Notes: generated by a model not told the origin, from the letters alone. A stretch of 11,163 bases of DNA from Suilimivivens sp963638365 (GCA_963638365.1 CAVHRK010000016.1:1-11163), one strand, 5' to 3'; shown: positions 1 through 7,648, counted from the first letter of the stretch. A program made the numbers and translations.

Positions 1-56
1 TTGAAGGTCGCTTTCAAAATGTGAAACTCGTTTACAAAACGGGAAACTCGGGTGAC
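1..56. repeat. Tandem 20-bp operator-like repeats, left edge
   Basis: Two adjacent 20-bp units (11-30 and 31-50) match at 16 of 20 positions, and bases 1-10 look like the tail of an earlier unit. Read as sites, three 15-bp near-palindromes start at 2, 22 and 42: TGAAGGTCGCTTTCA, TGAAACTCGTTTACA and GGAAACTCGGGTGAC. The first two fit the symmetric pattern TG.AA-N5-TT.CA; the third keeps mainly the left half. The right halves CGCTTTCA and CGTTTACA resemble a CcpA cre half-site, but total spacing is one base longer than cre. Tandem sites one per 20 bp, about two helical turns, suggest an operator array for a LacI-type or other dimeric regulator. The array may continue outside the window. The binding protein is unknown. 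Confidence 0.5.
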
Positions 57-81
57 TATTGAGCCAAATTGCATTAAAATC

Positions 82-117
82 TGCAGTAAATGACAGAGTA
101 TGCAGATAAAATGACAG
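82..117. repeat. Imperfect direct repeat upstream of GH3 gene
   Basis: TGCAGTAAATGACAG (82-96) recurs as TGCAGATAAAATGACAG (101-117), differing by a two-base insertion. The TGACAG cores are 21 bp apart. Direct repeats about two helical turns apart upstream of a promoter are the usual layout of AraC-family activator sites, and AraC regulators commonly accompany Gram-positive glycoside loci. No such regulator lies in the window, so this assignment is inference. Confidence 0.4.
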
Positions 118-132
118 GCTGTGCGGAAGGAC

Positions 133-161
133 TTGTACAGATCAGGCTCGATGTATAAGAT
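133..161 (+). promoter_or_regulatory. Candidate promoter of the GH3 operon
   Basis: A -35-like TTGTAC (133-138) is followed after 17 bp by TAAGAT (156-161). An overlapping TATAAG (154-159) would give 15 bp spacing. The -10 match is weak, which would suit an activator-dependent promoter given the direct repeats just upstream. The start would fall near 168, leaving a leader of about 60 nt. Confidence 0.35.
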
Positions 162-175
162 ATAGTTAACAATAA

Positions 176-200
176 ATCCGGCCGGATAAAATGATTTTAT
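176..200. promoter_or_regulatory. Overlapping palindromes, possible operator
   Basis: ATCCGGCCGGAT (176-187) is a perfect 12-bp palindrome. Sharing its last two bases is ATAAAAT-G-ATTTTAT (186-200), a perfect inverted repeat with 7-bp arms around one base. Both lie between the candidate promoter and the ribosome site (GGGAGGG, 213-219) of the GH3 gene. That position suits a repressor roadblock or a 5'-UTR hairpin. No known regulator consensus was recognised. Confidence 0.4.
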
Positions 201-227
201 GTAGAAATTAATGGGAGGGAATGAAAT

Positions 228-3200
228 ATGTGTAACCGAAAAAAAAGAATCTGGAGAGGATGCACCGGTATCTTTTCCAGTGTACTGACCGTTGCCATAT
301 GTATGAGTACGGTGGCATTCAGTATTGATGGTTCCATTAATGCAGCATTGGGGATTAAGAGTACAAAGCTGGTAAAAACAGGTGATGAGGATACGGATAC
401 GGCATGGTATCAGAGCGATTATGGTGATGTTGTTAATCCGACAGCAGAGGATGTAGCGAAGCTGACAGCAGATGAGGATGCTTTTGTAATCAAAGAGATG
501 GAAGGCTCAGCTGTGTTATTAAAAAACGAAGGAAATTGTCTTCCGTTAGCGGATAATGAGAAAAAAATCACGTTATTCGGTCATGCAAGTGTTGATCCAT
601 TGTATACCTGCAGCAGTGGAGGAGGTAATAATGATCCGTCCAGACAGGTTGACTTTTACACAGCATTTGCAGACGCTGGATTTGAAATCAACGATACATT
701 ATATAATGCTTATTCTTCGAGTTCAACAAAACGAGTAACACCTTCCGGAGGAGAGACTGAGAATATTGGAGAGGAGCCGGCATCCTTTTACACAGAACAA
801 TTAAAGGAAACCTTTGCGGATTATGGAGATGTGGCAGTAGTTGTTCTTACCAGAGAAGGCGGAGAAGGCATGGATATGAAGACAACTGACTATGAGGGAA
901 TCAGTCAGCTTGCACTTCACAAAAATGAAAAAGATATGCTCAGTATGATCAAGGAGTATAAGGACAAGGGTGTATTTAAAAAGGTAGTTTTAATTGATAA
1001 CAGTCCTTATGCTCTGGAACTGGGCTGGATGGAAGAATATGGTGTAGATGCCTGTCTGTATGTTGGAACTCTTGGAATCAAAGGAACGGTTGGGGCTGTG
1101 AATCTGCTGACAGGAGCAGCAAACCCATCCGGAAAGCTTGTGGATACCTATGCAACCAATTCACTGTCTTCACCGGCAGTTCAGAACTTTGGCGATTTTA
1201 CATATACCAATCAGGATGAAATTATCAGTGCCTGCAAGGATACGGAGGATAACGGTACGGAATTAATTCATTATGTGGTATATCAGGAGGGAATCTATAC
1301 CGGATATAAGTACTATGAGACCCGGTATGAGGATTGCATACTGGGACAGGGTAATGCGGACAGCACAAAGGGAACTTATGCAAGTGAAGGTGCATGGAAT
1401 TATGCGGATGAAGTATTATATCCTTTTGGCTATGGCCTGAGTTACACAAGCTTTGAGCAGGAATTGGAAGATGTTCAGGTTACAGATACAGAAATTACAG
1501 CAAAGGTAAAGGTGACGAATACCGGATCTGTTGCAGGAAGATCAGTGGTAGAGCTATATGCACAGACACCGTACTCTGAGTATGATAAGGAAAATAAAAT
1601 TGAGAAGCCGGCAGTTCAATTAGCAGGATTTACCAAAACAGGTGAACTGCAGGCAGGCGAAAGTGAAGAAGTAACTGTAACCGTTGATAAATATCTGCTT
1701 GCCAGCTATGATGCGAACGGAGCAGAAGGGTATGTGCTTGGAGAAGGTGATTATTATTGCGCAATCGGAGAAAATGCCCATGATGCATTAAATAATATTC
1801 TTGCAGCAAAGGGTGCTGCCGGAATGTATGATGAGGAAGGAAATCCGGTCGCAGGTGATGCGGCTAAGGCATATGGTTGGAATCTGGAACAGATGGATAC
1901 GGAAAGCTATGCATATTCAGCAGAAACCGGAAATAAGGTAACAAATCTGTTTGAAGATAAGGATATCAATTATTTCCAGCCGGGAGCAGTGAAATATTTA
2001 AGCAGACAGGACTGGGATGATACGTGGGCAGAGCCGGTTGAATTATCAGCTACCGATGAAATGATTACCCTTCTTGATGGTTATACCTATACGAAACCGG
2101 CTGATGCAGTATCAGCAGCAGATATGACCGTGAATGCAGATCAGGGGATTACACTCGCAGATATGATCGGTGTGGATTTTGATGATCCATTATGGGACAC
2201 CTTTATTGATCAGCTAAGTTATGAAGAGCTGTTAAGTTGTATTGATGAGTCAAACGGAAATGATGAAGTGATGAAGATCGGCAAACCCTCCAGTATTAAT
2301 GGAGACGGACCGGACGGAACACAGTTCTTCTATCTGGATAAGAGCAAGGTGATGGGAGGACCAAATGGAGCTTCCGATGCAAATGGAACAACGACAGCCT
2401 ATATTGGAGAAAGCATTGCAGCCTGCAGCTGGGATACGGAGGCTTTTGCAAAAAGAGGATATTTCCTGGGTGAGGATTGTCTGTATGCCAAGGTAAGCCA
2501 GTTGTGGTGTCCGGGAGGTAATATCCATAGAACACCGTTCTCCGGACGTAACTTTGAATACTATTCAGAGGATGCAAATTTATCTTATCTGCTTCAAATT
2601 CCGGAAACTCAGGCTATGATGGAAAAGGGTGTCAACGTCTCAATCAAGCATTTTGCAGGAAATGATCAGGAGACTAACCGCTATGGAGTAAGTTCATTTA
2701 TGACAGAACAGACCTGGCGTCAGGTATGTCTCAGAGGTTTTGAAGGAAGCTTTACAAAAGGTAAAATTACAGGAACTATGACCTCTTTCAGCAGAATCGG
2801 ATGTACTTATGTCGGAATGGACAGTGCAACGTTGACTGGTGTTTTACGTGATGAGTGGGGCTTTCAGGGAGCAACGATTTCGGACGCAGCAGCTTATCAG
2901 TATCAGCATGCAGTAGAAGGAATTGTAGCCGGAACGGATATGTGGTGTATCGGTAAATTTTTCTCTCCAACCCATGGTGAGCAGATCCTGTCAGAAATCC
3001 AGAGTAATGATGATGGATACCTTCTGGAGTGCCTGAAAGAGTCTAATCACAGATATTATTATGCAATGGCAAACAGTAATTTGATGAACGGAATCGGTAA
3101 GGATACAGAGATTGTCACCGTGACACCGTGGTGGAAGACAGCAATTATCACAGCGGATATTGTATTGGGAATCTTGACAGCGATCTGTCTTGCCATGTAT

Positions 3201-3251
3201 CTGTTGAATCTGTATCGCAAGGAAAATAAGATTTCAGTGGAGGACAAGTAG
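228..3251 (+). CDS. Membrane-anchored GH3 glycosidase with permuted domain order (beta-glucosidase-like)
   Basis: This 1007-aa protein should hydrolyse non-reducing-end beta-linked sugars from glycosides or oligosaccharides at the outer face of the cell membrane. Domain order is inverted relative to most GH3 enzymes. First comes the alpha/beta sandwich (about 85-310), with a REGGEGMD segment at 209-216 where E213 is the candidate acid/base. A fibronectin-III-like domain (about 410-515) and a linker with YLSRQDW (590-596) follow. The TIM barrel (about 640-905) comes last, with DGPDG at 693-697, GRNFEYYSED at 773-782, KHFAGND at 807-813, and SDA with nucleophile candidate D886. The same order is known from Butyrivibrio and Ruminococcus beta-glucosidases. 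Residues 12-32 form an N-terminal hydrophobic segment without a lipobox, and 969-996 form a second one followed by a charged tail, so both ends appear anchored. The start is supported by GGGAGGG 8 bp upstream. Exact sugar specificity is unknown. Confidence 0.9.
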   Translation: MCNRKKRIWRGCTGIFSSVLTVAICMSTVAFSIDGSINAALGIKSTKLVKTGDEDTDTAWYQSDYGDVVNPTAEDVAKLTADEDAFVIKEMEGSAVLLKNEGNCLPLADNEKKITLFGHASVDPLYTCSSGGGNNDPSRQVDFYTAFADAGFEINDTLYNAYSSSSTKRVTPSGGETENIGEEPASFYTEQLKETFADYGDVAVVVLTREGGEGMDMKTTDYEGISQLALHKNEKDMLSMIKEYKDKGVFKKVVLIDNSPYALELGWMEEYGVDACLYVGTLGIKGTVGAVNLLTGAANPSGKLVDTYATNSLSSPAVQNFGDFTYTNQDEIISACKDTEDNGTELIHYVVYQEGIYTGYKYYETRYEDCILGQGNADSTKGTYASEGAWNYADEVLYPFGYGLSYTSFEQELEDVQVTDTEITAKVKVTNTGSVAGRSVVELYAQTPYSEYDKENKIEKPAVQLAGFTKTGELQAGESEEVTVTVDKYLLASYDANGAEGYVLGEGDYYCAIGENAHDALNNILAAKGAAGMYDEEGNPVAGDAAKAYGWNLEQMDTESYAYSAETGNKVTNLFEDKDINYFQPGAVKYLSRQDWDDTWAEPVELSATDEMITLLDGYTYTKPADAVSAADMTVNADQGITLADMIGVDFDDPLWDTFIDQLSYEELLSCIDESNGNDEVMKIGKPSSINGDGPDGTQFFYLDKSKVMGGPNGASDANGTTTAYIGESIAACSWDTEAFAKRGYFLGEDCLYAKVSQLWCPGGNIHRTPFSGRNFEYYSEDANLSYLLQIPETQAMMEKGVNVSIKHFAGNDQETNRYGVSSFMTEQTWRQVCLRGFEGSFTKGKITGTMTSFSRIGCTYVGMDSATLTGVLRDEWGFQGATISDAAAYQYQHAVEGIVAGTDMWCIGKFFSPTHGEQILSEIQSNDDGYLLECLKESNHRYYYAMANSNLMNGIGKDTEIVTVTPWWKTAIITADIVLGILTAICLAMYLLNLYRKENKISVEDK

Positions 3252-3252
3252 T

Positions 3253-3648
3253 ATGAGAGACATGTTAAAGGGAAAGACGGTGTGGTTTTATGCAGAGATA
3301 CTGGCAGCAGTACTTATTGCTGTGGCAGTCATCATTGGATGTACCACCAAAGGACTTGTTAAGAATACGTTTTCATCAAGCATTGTAATATGTGCAGTGA
3401 TTGGAATATTGCTTGAGATTCTGTATCAGTTTGTTAATCTGGAAATTCTGCCGCTGGGAGTAACGGTGATGTATGCATTGACTTTAGGAATTATTGCTAA
3501 TCAAGGCTCATATGTAATTTCAGATCATGTTAATGGGGTAAGCTTTTTGGGCGGAAATTATCAGATGGTTCTGCAATGCCTTATTTTAACAGGATTAGGT
3601 CTGATACTTTCTATTCTGGCATTGTTTTTTGAACAGAAGAAACAATAA
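3253..3648 (+). CDS. Small four-helix membrane protein, unknown function
   Basis: This 131-aa protein is not recognised as any named family. It is almost wholly hydrophobic, with four likely transmembrane segments at about 11-30, 42-61, 65-83 and 105-126, a short basic N-terminus (MRDMLKGK) and a basic C-terminus (EQKKQ), consistent with both ends in the cytoplasm. No catalytic or transport motif is visible. It begins one base after the stop of the GH3 gene, and its ribosome site GGAGG (3239-3243) lies inside that gene, so translation is probably coupled. This position suggests it works with the anchored GH3 enzyme, for example as a membrane partner or stabiliser, but that is inference from neighbourhood only. 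As an open reading frame with good spacing and clear composition it looks real. Confidence 0.8.
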   Translation: MRDMLKGKTVWFYAEILAAVLIAVAVIIGCTTKGLVKNTFSSSIVICAVIGILLEILYQFVNLEILPLGVTVMYALTLGIIANQGSYVISDHVNGVSFLGGNYQMVLQCLILTGLGLILSILALFFEQKKQ

Positions 3649-3669
3649 TAAGCTGCATTTTTGAAAAAT

Positions 3670-3705
3670 CATAAAACCGGATAGGCATCACTATCCGGTT
3701 TTATG
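3670..3705. terminator. Perfect 15-bp hairpin, terminator or attenuator
   Basis: CATAAAACCGGATAG (3670-3684) and CTATCCGGTTTTATG (3691-3705) are perfect inverted repeats around the 6-nt loop GCATCA. It lies 22 bp after the small membrane protein stop. The core CCGGATAG stem followed by TTTT fits intrinsic termination, and the matching AAAA on the other side makes it symmetric. The T-run is only four bases before A, so termination may be partial. No good promoter was seen between it and the GH2 gene, so it may set the ratio of upstream to downstream transcript. Confidence 0.75.
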
Positions 3706-3753
3706 TAAGGAGAGACAACTACAAAGGTATGGAACATTAAAAAAGGAGAAACC

Positions 3754-6087
3754 ATGCAGAAAATTTCATTTAATGAAAACTGGTATTGCGATGGCATACC
3801 GGTTTCGTTACCGCATGATGCAATGCTTGGAGAAAAACGAAGTCAGGAAAGTGCTGGTGGTACCAATACAGGCTGGTTTATGGCAGGAGATCATGAGTAT
3901 TTCAAGACGTTTGATGCTCCGGAACAGTCCTCCCATATTGAGTTTGAAGGTGTTTATCACAGAGCAGAGGTTTTTCTGGATGGAAAGAAAATGGAAGCAC
4001 ATCCAAATGGATATTTCGGTTTCAAGATACCGATTACTGCAGGCCGGCATGAAATATGCGTGATCGCACATAATGCAGATCAGCCAAACAGCCGCTGGTA
4101 CACTGGAACTGGGATTTATAGGCCTGTATGGCTGTATACACTTCCAAAAGAACATATAGAACCGGAAAGTATATGGATACAGACATCTGACTGGAAGAAC
4201 AGAATTGTAAATGTGAGCTTTCGGACAAGCGGCAATGAAGTGAATAGAGATCATGTGAAGGTTCAGATTCTGGATGGTGAAGTTATTTTGGAGGAAAAAT
4301 CAACGACATCGGGCAAGGTGGAGTTTTGTTTGACTGATGCAGAGCTTTGGAGTCATGAAACTCCCAAATTGTATCAATGCCGTTTAATTTATGGGGAGGA
4401 TATTCAAACAGTACCGTTTGGCATACGCCAGATTTCATGTAATGCAAAGCAGGGATTTTGTATTAACGGGAAAAGGATTCTTTTGTTGGGAGCCTGCCTG
4501 CATCATGATAATGGAATGCTGGGGGCAGTCGGGCATCCTTTTGCAGAGCGGCGAAAGGTGAAGCTGCTAAAGAATGCGGGATTTAACGCGATCCGCAGTG
4601 CCCACAACCCGGTCAGCAAGGCGGTTCTGGATGCCTGCGATGAGCAAGGCATGCTGGTACTCGATGAATATACGGACATGTGGTATATGCATAAAACGGA
4701 ATACGACTATGCAGAGTATATTGAAAAAAACTGGAAGAAGGATCTGCGGCAGCTCGTGTGGAAGGATCGGAATCATCCATCTGCTGTAATGTATTCGATT
4801 GGAAATGAGGTCGGAGAATCCGCCAGAAGGAGAGGAATTGATCTGGCTGAAAAGATGGTATGTTATCTTCATGAGCTGGACGATCGACCGGTAACATGCG
4901 GAATCAATATTTTCTTTAATTATTTAAGCGCGGTCGGTCTGGGTGTTTATTCAGATAAGAAGGCCAGGAAAGATGCAGTAAGGACAGAAAAGAATAAGGG
5001 AAAGAAAAAAAAGAGAGCAGTAGGAAGTGAATTTTTTAACAACCTGGCAGGACTTCTCGGAGCAGATTTCATGAAGTTTGGTGCAACTTTGCATGGCAGT
5101 GACATCAAGACAAGACAGGTGTTTTCAAAATTAGATGTAGCCGGTTACAACTATGGAGTGAAGCGATATAGAAAGGATTTGAAAAAATATCCGGAACGTA
5201 TTATTTTGGGCAGCGAAACTTTTGCAATAGATGCAGTTGATTTTTATGATCTTGCAGTCAATCATTCTGCATTAATCGGGGACTTTGTATGGGCAGGAAT
5301 TGATTATCTGGGCGAAACTGGTATTGGTGCATGGGAATATGAGGATTACGCACCGGAATTTGAACATAATCAAAACTGGCTTACTGCCGGAGCGGGAATG
5401 CTGGATCTGATCGGTAAGGAAACCTGTCAGATGGCATATATGCAGGTGGCATATGAAAAAGCTCCGATTAAGATAGGTGTTATTCCGGTGAAGTATGCGC
5501 ATAAGTCTCACTCACCGGCAGCATGGCGCATGACAAACGCAATAGAAAGCTGGTCGTGGAATGGCTGTGAGGGAATGCAAACCACAGTGGAAGTTTATGC
5601 CAGAGGAAAAGAGGTTGAGCTTATTCTCAATGGAAAGACACTGGAGAGAAAAAGCTTGTCAAAGAAGAAGAGAGTATGGTTTGAGGTCACATATCAGCCG
5701 GGAGAGCTGACTGCAGTTGTATACGATGATTTTGGAGAAAAAGCAAGAACCAGCCTTTTTACTGCTGATGAAGAAACCCATCTTCATATGAGTTCCGAGT
5801 TGGAACGAATTCATAAGGATGATCTGCTATATGTTCATCTTCAATATACAGACAGAAATGGGACAGTGAAGCCATTGGAAAGAGGTCAGATCACTGTTCA
5901 GGTGAATGGCGGTAAACTGCTGGCATTGGGAAATGCCTGTTCCTACAATGAAAGCGGATATCTGACTGATACGACGGATACTTATTACGGAGAAGCTATG
6001 GCAGTTATTAAGCCGGAGGGTGAAGTGACAATTCAGGCAAAAAGCAGATTTGGAAAGGGAGTGCTCACAGTTCCATATGAAGGATGA
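3754..6087 (+). CDS. Glycoside hydrolase family 2 protein (beta-galactosidase/beta-glucuronidase type)
   Basis: This 777-aa enzyme probably hydrolyses beta-glycosides in the cytoplasm: it has no signal peptide or membrane segment. Domains follow GH2 order: a jelly-roll sugar-binding domain (about 1-130), an Ig-like domain (about 135-225), then a TIM barrel (about 230-570). IRSAHNP (280-286) is the usual barrel motif. SIGNEVGE (348-355) gives acid/base E352, and LGSETF (485-490) gives nucleophile candidate E488. A DUF4982-like module (about 572-665) and a last Ig-like domain follow. The barrel contains a lysine-rich insert around 402-442. Ribosome site AAGGAG (3743-3748) lies 5 bp before the ATG. 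The 3' end overlaps the transporter gene by 11 bp, so the enzyme likely acts on imported sugar. GH2 covers several specificities, and galactosidase versus glucuronidase or mannosidase cannot be decided here. Confidence 0.88.
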   Translation: MQKISFNENWYCDGIPVSLPHDAMLGEKRSQESAGGTNTGWFMAGDHEYFKTFDAPEQSSHIEFEGVYHRAEVFLDGKKMEAHPNGYFGFKIPITAGRHEICVIAHNADQPNSRWYTGTGIYRPVWLYTLPKEHIEPESIWIQTSDWKNRIVNVSFRTSGNEVNRDHVKVQILDGEVILEEKSTTSGKVEFCLTDAELWSHETPKLYQCRLIYGEDIQTVPFGIRQISCNAKQGFCINGKRILLLGACLHHDNGMLGAVGHPFAERRKVKLLKNAGFNAIRSAHNPVSKAVLDACDEQGMLVLDEYTDMWYMHKTEYDYAEYIEKNWKKDLRQLVWKDRNHPSAVMYSIGNEVGESARRRGIDLAEKMVCYLHELDDRPVTCGINIFFNYLSAVGLGVYSDKKARKDAVRTEKNKGKKKKRAVGSEFFNNLAGLLGADFMKFGATLHGSDIKTRQVFSKLDVAGYNYGVKRYRKDLKKYPERIILGSETFAIDAVDFYDLAVNHSALIGDFVWAGIDYLGETGIGAWEYEDYAPEFEHNQNWLTAGAGMLDLIGKETCQMAYMQVAYEKAPIKIGVIPVKYAHKSHSPAAWRMTNAIESWSWNGCEGMQTTVEVYARGKEVELILNGKTLERKSLSKKKRVWFEVTYQPGELTAVVYDDFGEKARTSLFTADEETHLHMSSELERIHKDDLLYVHLQYTDRNGTVKPLERGQITVQVNGGKLLALGNACSYNESGYLTDTTDTYYGEAMAVIKPEGEVTIQAKSRFGKGVLTVPYEG
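6052..6061 (+). promoter_or_regulatory. Ribosome site deciding the transporter start
   Basis: GGAAAGGGAG inside the GH2 gene is the only purine-rich tract near the transporter start. It lies 15 bp before ATG 6077, longer than usual. A TTG at 6050 in the same frame would add nine residues, but it sits beside the tract with no site of its own upstream. ATG 6077 is therefore preferred; initiation probably depends on ribosomes ending at the GH2 stop (6085-6087). Confidence 0.5.
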
Positions 6088-7546
6088 AGAAAGAAAACAG
6101 AAAGAAGGAAGCTGCAATGCGGATGTTTCGGATTCGCTGAAGAAACCGGATAAGGTGAAATTGTCGGAAATGGTCTTGGGGTATTTTATCGGTCCGTTCG
6201 GTGCACTGCTTTCCATGGGAGTTTTCACAAGCTTTCTAAATAAATACTTTACAGATGTGCAGCAGATGAGTCCGGGATTTTTATCGGTTCTTCAATTAGT
6301 ATCTACAATTTTTATTGTTGCGTCCAATCTTGTTGTCGGACAATTGATTGAACGGACAAAACTGAAGAACGGAAAGGCGAGACCATGGATTTTATTATCA
6401 GCGTTGACGTTAAGTGTGTCCAGTGTACTCATGTTTCTTGTTCCGTTTGATGGAACAGCAAAGCTGATCTGGATTGCAATTGCCTATAATCTGTATTATG
6501 CGATTGCTTATCCGATTTACAATACAGCGAATTCCATGCTGATTTCTTTGTCTACAAGAGACAGTAAGGAAAGGGGGGTACTGGCCTCCATTAATAATGT
6601 AGCAGGGATGGGAGTTATGGGAGCCGGTTCCATGGTGTTTCCTGTTTTAGTTTCCAATGTCTTGAAGGAAAACCAGAATGCATGGCTGATTGCAATGGCA
6701 GCCATTGCGCTTTTCTCTGCATTGACCATTTATTTTCAGTATCAATTTACACGGGAACGTGTTACAGAGGAAAAAAGAGGAATAACAGATATGACAGAGA
6801 AAGAAAGTCCGGAGCAGATGGTTTCTCTGAGGGAGCAGCTTCGGGCAGTGACATCCGAAAAGTGGTGGTGGATTGTCATAATCTTTTATTTGTTGTTCCA
6901 GTGGAGTGGTGCCATGAAAAATGGTTCTATGAGTTATTTTTGCCAATGGGTAGTTGACAATTCTCAATTTGCGGGGGACTATGGAATTTCTCAATCTTTA
7001 TTGTCCATTTTGGGCGCGGTTCCAATGGCCGTTGCAGCAGTGCTTGTAATACCACTTGCAAATAAATTCGGTAAAAGGAATGTTACGTTCGCCGGAATGA
7101 TGATTGGAGTAGCCGGAGGAATGATTGCTGGTCTTGGTAATGGACATATAATTCCGGTAGCAATAGGTGTGGCTTTAAAATGCCTTGGATCTGCTCCGGC
7201 CGGTTATCTGATTCTGGCCATGCTGGCAGATGTTATTGAATATATTGAGTATCAACATGGTATTCGTACAGATGGGCTTACCATGTCACTTTACAGTTCC
7301 ATTATGGTAGCAGCAACACCAATTTGCAATGCAATATTCATGGCAATGCTTAATCTGTCCGGATATACAGCACCAACAGCAGATATAGTGATCCAGCCGG
7401 AAGCTGTACGGACTACTATCTCTGTGGGGTATATCTGGACAGAGACCATAGTGTATATCATATGTGCACTATTAATTTTGTTCTGGAAGGTGGAACCCAG
7501 GCTTAAAGAAGAAAAAGGAATCGTGAGAGGAACAAAGTGTGAGTGA
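6077..7546 (+). CDS. GPH-family (MelB-like) glycoside transporter
   Basis: This 489-aa MFS-type membrane protein is a glycoside-pentoside-hexuronide transporter, expected to import a sugar or short glycoside for the overlapping GH2 gene. It begins with a hydrophilic stretch (1-33), followed by about 12 hydrophobic helices. Family marks include the helix II-III loop ERTKLKNGKARPWIL (92-106) and the late ADVIEYIEYQHGIRTDG motif near residue 390. Ungapped comparison with MelB from memory, anchored on YFTD (57-60) and GKARPWIL, puts I80 and N84 where MelB has its cation-binding aspartates D55 and D59. This could mean altered ion coupling or facilitated transport. The 11-bp overlap with the GH2 gene suggests translational coupling. 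No terminator follows directly. Substrate is unknown; the paired hydrolases suggest a beta-glycoside. Confidence 0.85.
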   Translation: MKDEERKQKEGSCNADVSDSLKKPDKVKLSEMVLGYFIGPFGALLSMGVFTSFLNKYFTDVQQMSPGFLSVLQLVSTIFIVASNLVVGQLIERTKLKNGKARPWILLSALTLSVSSVLMFLVPFDGTAKLIWIAIAYNLYYAIAYPIYNTANSMLISLSTRDSKERGVLASINNVAGMGVMGAGSMVFPVLVSNVLKENQNAWLIAMAAIALFSALTIYFQYQFTRERVTEEKRGITDMTEKESPEQMVSLREQLRAVTSEKWWWIVIIFYLLFQWSGAMKNGSMSYFCQWVVDNSQFAGDYGISQSLLSILGAVPMAVAAVLVIPLANKFGKRNVTFAGMMIGVAGGMIAGLGNGHIIPVAIGVALKCLGSAPAGYLILAMLADVIEYIEYQHGIRTDGLTMSLYSSIMVAATPICNAIFMAMLNLSGYTAPTADIVIQPEAVRTTISVGYIWTETIVYIICALLILFWKVEPRLKEEKGIVRGTKCE

Positions 7547-7550
7547 ATAG

Positions 7551-7579
7551 TTGTCTTATCCTGTAGGATTCGCTATAAT
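7551..7579 (+). promoter_or_regulatory. Strong sigma-A-type promoter of the hydratase gene
   Basis: TTGTCT (7551-7556) and a perfect TATAAT (7574-7579) are separated by exactly 17 bp. The promoter starts 4 bp after the transporter stop, giving a transcript start near 7586 and a leader of about 62 nt ending in AGGAGG (7637-7642). It makes the hydratase an independent transcription unit. Confidence 0.75.
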
Positions 7580-7588
7580 GATATCATT
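7577..7588. promoter_or_regulatory. Palindrome over the -10 and start site, possible operator
   Basis: AATGATATCATT is a perfect 12-bp palindrome overlapping the last three bases of the -10 hexamer and the expected transcript start. A repressor bound here would block the promoter directly. The sequence is AT-rich, so chance is possible, and no regulator was recognised. Confidence 0.4.
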
Positions 7589-7648
7589 GGAAGAAAATAA
7601 ACTGGTTATTTTGAAAACAATGTACCAGAACATTACAGGAGGAAAGAA

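Noticed and set aside
1..17. A canonical CcpA cre site.
   Set aside because: The right half fits, but the distance between half-sites is one base too long and the left half then mismatches.
1..56. CRISPR array.
   Set aside because: The repeats are contiguous 20-bp units without spacers and diverge from each other.
3649..3753. A separate promoter for the GH2 gene.
   Set aside because: TTGAAA at 3661 has no acceptable -10 at 16-18 bp, and no other pair was found.
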